The notes below the pieces were generated by a model. That model had not been told where the DNA came from. It searched no databases and saw only the letters and a program-made list of their open reading frames with translations. Shown here in pieces: positions 55,059 to 64,000 of a DNA stretch of 64,000 bases. Numbering within the stretch: position 1 is the stretch's first letter; the number at the start of each line of letters is the position of its first letter. The stretch is taken from contig JAVXUO010001561.1 in assembly GCA_033065855.1 (NCBI GenBank), forward strand, positions 238,428 through 302,427, written 5' to 3'. The position numbers and the translations under genes were made by a program. Source of the stretch: Escallonia rubra (taxonomy: Eukaryota > Streptophyta > Magnoliopsida > Escalloniales > Escalloniaceae).

Positions 55059-55352
55059 GACTGCAACAAGGTGTTGCGGATTTGGGGGGGGGGGGGGGGA
55101 CCGCAACAAGGCGTTGCGGTTTGGGCAGGGGGGACCGGGGGGGCATGTGGCAGGCAGGGAAGGGAGACTGGGGGACCGTCTGCCACGTGGCAGGCAGGAA
55201 GGGGGAGTGGGGGACCGCCCGCCACGTGGCAGGCAGGGAAGGGGGAGTGGGGGACCGTCGCATGCCACGTGGCAGGCAGGAAGGGGGCCAGGTAAAGGAC
55301 GGGTGGGTGTAAAAAAAAATTAATGATACAAACCGCAACTCTTAGTTGCGGT
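55059..55352. repeat. Outlying hairpin units (three)
   Basis: Variant hairpins at about 55060 (one arm imperfect), 55099 (GACCGCAACAAGGCGTTGCG) and 55331 (ACCGCAACTCTTAGTTGCGG). The last ends exactly where the 1.6-kb direct duplication begins. Confidence 0.85.
55143..55290. repeat. About 42-bp tandem repeat with a G-box palindrome (GCCACGTGGC)
   Basis: Four units share GGGGGACCG, then TGCCACGTGGCAGGCAGG and AAGGGGGAG; the first has CATGTGGC instead. CACGTG is the core of plant bZIP/bHLH binding sites (G-box). A further CACGTGGCAGG lies at 55027. Confidence 0.9.
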
Positions 55353-55839
55353 CATTTTTTATAATTTTCCCTCTGTCCGCCTGATTATGGGACAGACGTC
55401 CGCATGGACGGTAAATCAGCGTCCGACCCATAATTGGATGGAAGACGAAGTTCACTTTAAAAACAACGGGGATCCAGGCCACCAATGTCGACAACGTAGA
55501 TGGCCTGACTAAGCTGCAAGCACTATATTTTAACAGTATGTGTGAGCACATGTGTGGTGGGTGGGTGGATGTGTGGAGAGATATACATAGGCATATCCCT
55601 CGAACTACATATAAAATAAAATCATAAGACGTACAAAGCAAAAGGTTCAAGGTGCAATAGGTGATGCTTTTATACCGCACGACCAAATCAGCATGCAATA
55701 AAACACACCTAATAGATAAGGTGTCCGATAATGGCAGCAAAAATATACTAGTGCATGAAGTTGAATTTTGTGAAATATCTCATTCGAATAATTTATTGTC
55801 GTGCAGAAGAAAGATTATAAGATTGCACCCAAAAAAAAA

Positions 55840-55871
<32 letters not shown>

Positions 55872-56930
55872 ATCGCATGGGAGGTGGTTGGTTACTCTAG
55901 CTAACTGAAATCTCAGGGAGCGAATTTAATGTTGGGAAAATAGCTTTGTGTGTAGTTGTGCAGAAAATAATTTCGAAAATATACTAACATGCAAATGTTA
56001 ACGTTCCAAAAACAGAAGTAACGAAAGCAAGAAAATAATATGTACTAACTCACAGCAAAATTACAGAACAGCAAATGGAAGGCCAAGGCGTGAATTTGAT
56101 TCACTGTCCTTAAGACTTATTCGTCCCGCAACGGTGCTGACGGCTCTTAACGACAGTCTCCCAGGATACAACGGCTACGTCTGAAAATAGGAGCACTCCA
56201 AAATTTTAGACCCGTTGAACCACACAATGGAAGAACTCTTTCTTTTTCGGGCACAAAAAAAAAACGGACAGAATAGCAGAAAGAAAATTTTCGGGATTAA
56301 AAATTAATTAACTTATGTAAATGACTCGTTTTTATACACAGAGTATTTACTGGGGGGTGCAACTCTTCACAGAAAAAACTGCAAGCTGGAAAGGTCACAA
56401 CTTTTCGGAAAAGAAAATAAAGCCCAAGCCACGGACCGAGACGGGCGGCGCGAGCGTGTAGTGGACCTTGGGTCAACCTAGGTCCTCCCTCCTTACAAAA
56501 CATGGCTACCCCCAAGGGACCCAACCCTTAGCTCAAGACTAAGCCTTATAAGGAGACAACATTGGCTTTAATTCTTCAATGTGGGATTCTCTCTTCCCTT
56601 CAAGTTGAGCCACCAACTTCAACTTCAATTTTCTCATTCACTTCCCATTTGTTTTAAACATGTGAATATACCATGATCATCTATTCCAATAGATGAACAT
56701 GAATCAATTTGTTCCTAACCAAAATATGGTTTGGAACCCATTTAAAAATTGAGTCAAAATTACTTCTCCACAATGGGTTTAAAACCCAATTCCAACAATT
56801 AATTCAAACATAAGACTTGACTAAAGAAAAGAAAAAATTGAATTATGAAGGGTGTATGGAAATAGTAATCGTAAATAGACAAATCAAGCAAACATTGTGA
56901 AAAAGAACCGTGGAGATTGGTGAACACGAA
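55347..56930. repeat. 1.6-kb direct duplication, copy A
   Basis: From TCATTTTTTATA to TTGGTGAACACGA; matched along its length by 58888-60460 in the same orientation with few differences. It includes a (GAA)n tract, CCTTATAAGGAGACAACATT and TTCAATGTGGGATT. No confirmed gene; a minus-strand open frame (55342-55740) is present in both copies but has no family match. Confidence 0.95.
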
Positions 56931-58762
56931 ATTAAATTACAACGTGGCAATCAGACAGTTTTTCAATCTTTAACGAAATGCGTTGAAGATTTACCGTCAC
57001 AAAGGAAAAGTTAGGAAAAATAGTTATTGCGGATATAAATTCAGAATTTCAGATTTCAAAAGATCCAAAAAATTAGCATTGACACGTAAGATTTATATTA
57101 TAACTATTGCCGAAAATAAAAGAGGTGGGAATTGCCATATAATACTTCTTTTCTCCAAAATTTTAAGAAAATTACAGGTAGAATGTTTTTTGGGAGGGAA
57201 GCATTCTGGTTCCTTTTCACAAACTCCTACATATTCTTTGAACATATATATGACTCTAACTATGTGGTGGAAGATATTGCGTTCTAGATGTATATTTGGA
57301 AAAGAGGAAGTCCTTTGATTCAAAAGGCAAAAAAAAGAGAGAAAGAACAAAACAATTCATCCCTCCCATAATATTTATTTAACCATTGAAATTCATGAAT
57401 CCCAAACTTCTTTCTCCTTCTATAATAAGGGATTTCTTTGGTAAATTAAAATTTAAGTGCTGAAATCTTAAGCGTTGATTTTGTCAAACTAAAACTTAAG
57501 GACTAAATTTTTACCACTGACAAATGAAAACACGTCTGAAATTTGTTCCATTTTACAATTTTATGTATTGTACATGTAATGTATGTTTTTTGTAATCTTT
57601 TTATTGCTGAGATCACGTATAGTAGCTTATATAAAGTCTTTTCTTCCTTCATTCAAAGCCAAGGACTATAACACTCTCTTACAAAAAATAATGACAACAA
57701 CAAGAATAATAATAATAGACGGTTGCATGAACGTTGGTCCTAGCCTGGTTTATTACTTTGAGAACAACCACCTTCTCCCGCATAATTTCAAAAACCTTAT
57801 TGACCCCCCTCTGGTTGTTTTATTGGTTTCACATAGTTACTGGCTATCCTACACAACAACATGATTACTGCCGTTTTAATAGATTGTGACGTGATTGTCT
57901 TCTCAAGTCCTAGAATCCTACTTACTCTATGTCATCTCCAGCTCGTTAAGCTAGCCAATTGACCGTGAAGCAAAATTCATCGTTCCTACGAGTGTTAGAG
58001 AAAAATAAGAAATATCATCTCCTGTATCGAAATATAACTACCGATAAAACGGTATTATAATTAAAATATCGATGTTTATATGAACAAAGCATACAATTTT
58101 TTCACCTAAGAATTTCATCAAAATGGCTAAAATGCATAAGTAGAAATCATAATGGTGGGTGAAAGTGCTATTTACCAAGTAGATTGTGGAAACTAAAGCT
58201 AAACTATGGCCAAAGGAACCAATCGATGCATATTCAAAATGCTCAATTAAAAACAAAGGCAACAATTTAATCAACCTGAACAAAGGCATTGAACATGTGT
58301 CACTGCTAGAGATATTCTAATGATTACCAAACAAGAGTGTGCAGGGGAATATAAAACTCGATTTGATATGTTGTCATCGTACTTGTCATCCGCAAGTCTG
58401 AAAAATAAAAACAAAGTATATGTTTGGAAAAAAAAAATCAAATTCATTTTACATGTGTCTCTATTGTTTCTGTCTCTCTGGAAACTCCTCGCTAAATCAT
58501 TCTCGCTGTAGATCCGAACCTACTTTTTTAAAAATCCTTAAAAAATGAGCTTTCTTTTTATAAGGACTAAAATCACTTATTTTGGCTTTTTTTGTTTTTT
58601 CTCTTTCTTTGGGGGAAGGTGAAGGTCAGACCTGAATTCTTATTTTTATTAACATGCTAAACTCGAGGAAAGAGTATGCATATTCATGTCACTCCTTGGA
58701 TTGAGTCAATAACAACACTGGAGTGACATGAATTATTGTGTGCGCGCGCGCATGCATATATA

Positions 58763-58818
<56 letters not shown>

Positions 58819-58887
58819 GCTGATCCTTTGTGCTGCTAGCTTAAGTTAAGTAGCCATTGTGATCCGACAGGGATCTGATAACTTTTT
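56931..58887. other. Sequence between the two 1.6-kb copies
   Basis: AT-rich, no recognised gene or retroelement coding region. It contains a GCGCGC/(TG)n/(TA)n compound microsatellite at about 58741-58818. Confidence 0.5.
58767..58807. repeat. (TG)n microsatellite
   Basis: About 20 TG units, preceded by a CGCGCG and ATATAT tract and followed by (TA)n. Confidence 0.95.
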
Positions 58888-60460
58888 TCTTTTTCATTTT
58901 TTATATTTTTCCCTCTGTCCGCCCGATTATGGGACAGACGTCCGCATGGACAGTAAATCAGCGTCCGACCCATAATGGGATGGAAGACGAAGTTCACTTT
59001 AAAAACAACGGGGATCCAGGCCACCAATGTCGACAACGTAGATGGCCTGACTAAGCTGCAAGCACTATATTTTAACAGTATGTGTGCGCGCATGTATGGT
59101 GGGTGGGTGGGTGTGTGGAGAGATATACATAGGCATATCCCTTGAACTACATATGAAAGAAAATCATAAGACGTACAAAGCAAACGGTTCAAGGTGTAAT
59201 AGGTGATGCTTTTATACCGCACGACCAAATCAACATGCAATAAAACACACCTAATAGATGAGGTGCCTAATAAAGGCAGCAAAAAGATACTAGTGCATGA
59301 AGTGGAATTTTGTGAAATATCTCATTCGAATAATTTATTGTCGTGCAGAAGAAAGATTATAAGATTCAACCCCAAAAAAAAAAAAGAAGAAGAAGAAAAA
59401 TCGCATCGGAGGTGGTTGGTTACTCTAGCTAACTGAAATCTCGGGGAGCAAATTTAATGTTGGGAAAATAGCTTTGTGTGTAATTGTGCAGAAAACAATT
59501 TCGAAAATATACTAACATGCAAATGTTAACGTTCCAAAAACAGCAGTAACGAAAGCAAGAAAATAATATGTAATAACTCTCAACAAAATTACAGAACAGC
59601 AAATGGAAGGCCAAGGCGTGAATTTGATTCACTGTCCTTAAGACATATTCGTCCCGCAACGGTGCTGACGGCTCTTGACGACAGTCTCCCAGGATACAAC
59701 GGGTACGTCTGAAAATAGGAGCACTCCAAATTTTCAGACCCGTCGAACCAAACAATGGCAGAGCTCTTTCTTTTTTGGGCACAAAAAAAATGGATAGAAT
59801 AGCAGAAAGAAAATTTTCGGGATTAAAAATTAATTAACTTCTATAACTGACTCGTTTTTATATACAGAGTATTCACTGGGGGTGCAACTCTGTACTGAAA
59901 AAACTGCAAGCTGAAAAGGTCACAACTTTTCGGAAAAGAAAATAAAGCCCAAGCCACGGACCGGACCAAGACGGGCGGCGCGCGCGTGTAGTGGACCTTG
60001 GGTCAACCTAGGTCCTCCCTCCTTACAAAACATGGGTGCTTCCAAGGGGCCCAACCCTTAGCTCAAGGCTAAGCCTTATAAGGAGACAACATTGACTTTA
60101 ATTCTTCAATGTGGGATTCTCTTTTCCCTTCAAGTTGAACTACCAACCTCAACTTCAATTTTCTCATTCACCTCTCATTTGTTTTAAACATGTGAATATA
60201 CCATGATCATCTATTCAAATAGATGAACATGAATCAATTTGTTCCTAACCAAAATATGGTTTGGAATCCATTTAAAAATTGAGTCAAAGTTGCTTCTCCA
60301 CAATGGGTTTAAAACCCAATTCCAACAATTAATTCAAACATAAGACTTGACTAAAGCAAAGAAAAAATTGAATTATGAAGTGTGTATGGAAATAGTAATC
60401 GTAAATAGACAAATCAAGCAAACATTGTGAAAAAGAACCGTAGAGATTGGTGAACACGAT
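58888..60460. repeat. 1.6-kb direct duplication, copy B
   Basis: Partner of 55347-56930. The copies diverge at once outside TCATTTTTTATA and TTGGTGAACACGA. I found no terminal TG/CA, primer site or target duplication that would prove a retrotransposon, so tandem or ectopic duplication is the simpler reading. Confidence 0.95.
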
Positions 60461-60778
60461 AAAACTTGGGTTGGCATTGGTCGGGTGAAAAACGGGAGGC
60501 ATTGTAACCTGACCCACCCCGACCGACAATAGGAATCTTTTGTTTTTGGCACTTTTTTAGGCATTAGAACATAATGTATACCAAAACAGTCTATTTTCAT
60601 GATTTTTCATATTGATATTACTACATTGGTAATGGACGCAAATGAGGCCTATTATTATTTGAAATCATCATTGATATTTAACCAATAGCCCAAGATACAC
60701 GGAGAAGTCAAAAGTTAGAAAAAGGTGAACAAGATTTAGGAAAAATATTAGGGCAAATCCCAATAGCCCAAGATACAC
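60461..60778. other. Intron-like sequence downstream of the MED15 exon
   Basis: AT-rich. A short duplication CCAATAGCCCAAGATACAC (60683 and 60760) flanks about 75 bp next to the exon's donor site. Confidence 0.5.
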
Positions 60779-62398
60779 AGTCATCTGATGAAGCTGCTGC
60801 ATCTGGTTCGCTTGCAACTGTGCAGGCTGCTGCTGCTTAGTTTGCTGCAGCTGCTGCTGCTGCTTAGTTTGCTGCAGCTGCAGTAGCTGTTGCTTCTGAA
60901 TGAAGTGCTGCTGCATTTGCCGTTGTTGATACTGTAGCTTAAATTGCTGATTCTGCAGCATCTGTTCCTGCTGTTTTAAATGCTGGTGCTGAGCCATATT
61001 CGAATTTGACTGAAGGGGATTAAGGGTTGGCTGCAGTCTATTCATCCCACCTTGTGACGACAAGGGATTCAAATTTACCTGTTGGGGACCACTCACAGGA
61101 TCATGTTGCAGAGATCCAACAGCAACCTGCTGCAACGTATTCAATGCGTTATTCTGTCCTGGATCTAAAGTGGAACTGGGCAGTAGTGAATTCATCATGC
61201 TCTGCTGTGCATTTGAAACCCCCAACAACGGAGATAAAGAATTATGCTGCAAACTGTTCATAGTATTCTGCTGCATTGTTGCCACAGAACCCTGTAGGTT
61301 CATTGATTGCATCTGGGGATTCATTTGACTATCATGGTTTTGCATTTGAGTCATTTGAGGTTGTGGCTGTTGCATGGAGTGCATATTAAGTGCTTGCCCT
61401 TGCTGCATCGAGGAAACAGGCTTTCGGGGCCTATTTGAATGAAGAAAATTGGTAATTTGCTTCTCGTAGGCACCCAACTTGTCCTTGAAACCAGGTATTA
61501 CACTGCTCTTGGGAACTTGTAAGAAAGTTATGAGGCGCTCCAACATAGTCTTAAATATTTTAAGCTTCTCAAGTTGCTCGTTCTTTGGTTGCTGAGGAAG
61601 AGAATCATGCTGGAAATCAACAGATGCATCAGTGTAAAAGTAAAAAAAAATCAGAAGAAGAAATAAATAATAGCAAAACTATTTATCCAAAAGAAACATG
61701 AAGGAGTATTAGCAAAATGCACCAAAACTAATGCAAATACAAGCTATGTTACATGAACTCTTTAAAATGCGCAAAGTACCCGTGTCAGACACTCGGACAC
61801 TTTGGACATGGGTATGAGATAGAAATAACTAAGAAACAAGAATATCATAGAAATATTTCGCCGTGTCCCCTTGTCTTAAGGTTATGAAAAATAGACGAAT
61901 TCGACACTTGTACATGTATCTGACTCGTATCAAGTCCATGTAACATGGTGTATAAGTATGGTGTGCCCAGATGGACACCCATTTTTGCTAGAACATATAA
62001 ACCCCCTATAATGTATCCTATACACACACAAACATATAACGTGTATGGGCGGGCTTTCTTTGTTTCTTTCATTTCTCTTTCCATGGGTACAAAGACAATT
62101 GACCATCATTAGCCACAGATTTTATAGGCTGCTACAACTTTTGTCCTGCAGTGCGAATCCGCTTAAGAAGCAGCTTCTCTATCATTTAAGGTCATTGTCC
62201 CACATTATCCGGGGACAGCCCCTGACACGACCCACATTCAAAGAAGATGACATCCCCTTTCAATGACATGCTAAAGGCTGATTCAAAAAACATGAAGCCA
62301 TAAAAAACGTGATGACTGCTTACTTGCTGCAATTTACCAGCAATTTTCTGGTACATTTCACTTAGATCTGCCAGATACATATCCTTCATGGCTTTTAT
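60779..62398 (-). CDS. MED15: Mediator subunit 15 (MED15a-like), two internal exons only
   Basis: MED15 is the large Gln-rich tail-module subunit of Mediator that contacts activators through an N-terminal KIX domain. Exon A (62398-62324, 25 codons, between a TTGTAG acceptor and a GTAAGC donor) reads I-K-A-M-K-D-M-Y then LADLSEMYQKIAGKLQQ. Exon B (61609-60779, after TTTCCAG) reads HDSLPQQPKNEQLEKLK, M-L-E-R-L-I-T-F-L-Q and EKQITNFLHSNRPRKP, and runs into a long Q/M/N-rich tract (MQQPQPQMTQMQ and others). It ends L-H-Q-M-T at a GTGTAT donor. Both exons are open and in phase, and match plant MED15a order from memory. The KIX domain and C-terminal exons are not in view: upstream lies a LINE reaching the window edge, and downstream no exon was found for 15 kb. 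It is either a gene with long introns or a partial copy. Confidence 0.8.
61610..62323 (-). other. Intron between the two MED15 exons
   Basis: 714 bp with GT...AG borders. The middle (61780-61980) has GTGTCAGACACTCGGACAC-type text often seen in plant repeats, but no identified element. Confidence 0.65.
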
Positions 62399-62769
62399 CT
62401 ACAAGATAAATGTGACTAGTGTTAGGTTTCATTGCCACTAATTTAACATCATTGAAAACTGAAGGTGTATCCTCTTTAGTAGTTTGATCTCAAAAAAATG
62501 CAGATTAGATCGTTTGGCAACAAATGCATATTAAATGATGTGGCCTCCGAATAAACATACAACAAATGCTTACATAATGCAACTAAAACTCCTATATCAT
62601 GCGATTAAAGATCATGAAGAACCATATTTAATTCCTCCACTTACTCCCAAAACCCATCATTCTAAGCAAGTATAGTTATAGTTATAAGTTCTAATTCACG
62701 TGGTCGACTGGTCGTATGCTCTTTAAATATCCAACTTGTAAACCAAACCAGGTGCATGCACTGATTGCG

Positions 62770-64000
62770 CTCTAAGTCTGGAGCCGATGGATTCAAACTG
62801 CATCGCCTTCAACAAGCGCATTTTGAGTTTCCAGAATTACAGCAGTAATCACTTTCTGAAGATGGCACGTCAAGACCTTAGAAAGCAACTTGTGTACCTG
62901 CCAACTAAGTTTATTCCTTAATATCCCTTGCACAACCCTTTTTAGGTATCGAACAGATGAAGGTAGGGTTAACAATTCTTGTCATCCTTAATCACCTGCC
63001 AACAATGTTCATAAAAAGCCACATTTATCTCCTCCTCCTCAAAATGAGCTTCCAAGGTTGCATTAGCATCAGGACCAAGAAAACTAACAGCCAGTCTAAT
63101 CTGGGACTTGACAGATTCTCCTCCTGAAATAATTGCTGGTAGAACCCAAAATGGCCTCCTGAATCTTTGTCTCATCTAAGAACTCTATGCCATTGACCAT
63201 TATCGTCCAAATTTGACTTGACCTCTTATGCTTGCAATCTTATGGAAGAATTTCGTGTTTCTATTCCCCGCTTCCAGCCAAAGATCTCTAGATGTTTTAA
63301 GGCAGCAGATCTCCTCCGACAAGAATAGACAATTAGCTTACTCAAACCACGTTCACCTTCAAAAACATCAAGCTCATGGATGTAAGTCAAAACTCGAGCC
63401 AAGCTCAACTTCACCCTTCCGACCACTTCCGCATTCCATTTCTGCAAGTCATTCTTCAGCAATTTAATTTGCTGGCCAAGCAAAAGCTCGGAGTCCTTTT
63501 AAGTCATAACTCGCCCACCAAGCCCTAACCAACTCTAAAAACCCGACGCAAGAAGCCAAAAGTTCTCATATCTTAGTGAGGATTCGCCTACGCCAAGACC
63601 TCCACTAAAGCAAAGGCATGGGATCAGATATCACCGACAAGCACGCCTGAGTAACATTGCTAAACCTATTTTCCAACTGTTCCGGAATCAAAACTTTATA
63701 AATCCTTGTACAAGACAGATTCGTATAGAATCTTCATCCCAATGGTAGTATATAAAATTGAACTCCAGCATCTCCCGAGAGAATGAGTAACAAGTCTTTC
63801 TCTAGGAAGTCTAGCAACATTGAGGTCGCCACCAATACACACCAGTCTACTCCATGTGTGAAACCCCTCATCCACTCCAACTGTGATGTCATATTGTCCC
63901 TAACTTTAACAGGGCCGTACACAAAATATCCAACAGAAGTAATCATCCACCATTTAAAAAAGACAAGAAGCCGAAAAAGAGCCGTTAACATCAACATTTG
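62770..64000 (-). pseudogene. LINE/L1 remnant (endonuclease end to start of reverse transcriptase)
   Basis: On the minus strand, from the right edge: endonuclease residues W-C-V-L-V-A-T then G-G-D-L-N-V-A-R in the neighbouring frame (about 63830-63800); a helical linker ELLLGQQIKLLKNDLQKWN (63490-63430) and ARVLTYIHELDVFE; and the start of the reverse transcriptase (about 62965-62800) with KLLSKVLTCHLQKVI and T-Q-N-A-L-V-E-G. Many stops and frame changes. It stops abruptly after V-E-G near 62795, so the catalytic core is lost. It lies upstream of MED15 exon A, perhaps inside a MED15 intron. Confidence 0.75.

Noticed and set aside
55347-60460. Reading the 1.6-kb direct repeats as LTRs of a retrotransposon
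   Set aside because: No TG...CA borders, no primer site or purine tract, no TSD and no gag/pol in the intervening 2 kb. Left as a duplication of unknown origin.
61027-61263. Plus-strand open frame across the MED15 exon
   Set aside because: It is the shadow of the Q-rich coding exon on the other strand.

Overview
This is a stretch of plant (angiosperm, most likely eudicot) nuclear DNA. The evidence is GT-AG introns, Mediator subunit genes, a plant secondary-metabolism glycosyltransferase with a PSPG box, REM-type B3 and plant mobile domain (PMD) proteins, and a dense nest of plant transposon families (LINE/L1, Ty1/copia, Ty3/Gypsy, hAT, CACTA, Mutator-like). Nearly all long open frames are transposon-derived. 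Real host genes occupy only a few kilobases, and I found no bacterial, organellar or viral gene block.

Layout. 1-5.1 kb: the first two exons of MED31 (minus strand), with a LINE in intron 2, a hAT element about 105 bp upstream of its start codon, and a Mutator-like element (MULE) with a perfect 9-bp target duplication further upstream. 6.1-17.9 kb: a tandem duplication of a UGT84-like glucosyltransferase. The 16.0-17.4 kb copy is intact (458 aa). The 6.35-10.7 kb copy is dead: it has a 1-bp deletion, a 3-kb solo Gypsy LTR with 5-bp target duplication, and an 8-bp insertion. Between the copies sits a full-length, apparently very young Ty1/copia element (306-bp LTRs that I read as identical, one open 1319-aa polyprotein). 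18.5-26.15 kb: a gag-only, non-autonomous Ty3/Gypsy element with about 2-kb LTRs and a tRNA-Arg-like primer site. 26.8-36.1 kb: a shred of a third UGT copy, then a decayed minus-strand LINE that was split by a CACTA element (TSD CCA) carrying a two-exon B3-domain gene.

36.2-39.7 kb is a very large imperfect palindrome that contains the 5' end of a copia element. 40.2-43.4 kb is a decayed copia with a 318-bp MITE in it. 44.5-45.9 kb holds a copia gag shred and a second MULE-like element. 46.9-48.2 kb has GGGCC-rich arms around a Gypsy reverse transcriptase fragment. 48.2-50.9 kb is a decayed PMD + Ulp1 (C48 protease) transposon gene. 51.5-55.35 kb is a repeat landscape built on a palindromic motif (GAACCGCAA...TTGCGGTTC, 11 copies). 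It encloses three in-frame, correctly spliced-looking exons of an EDR2-like PH/START/DUF1336 host gene. 55.35-60.46 kb contains a 1.6-kb direct duplication. 60.8-62.4 kb carries two exons of a MED15-type Mediator subunit (minus), and 62.8-64 kb another decayed LINE.

Taken together, the window shows host genes being taken apart and copied by transposons: one gene copy killed by a solo LTR, two Mediator genes with elements in or beside them, and at least two elements (CACTA, and the hairpin-array/PMD region) carrying host exons. The most unusual part is 51.5-55.35 kb. All calls rest on reading the sequence and on remembered family features; no database search was possible.
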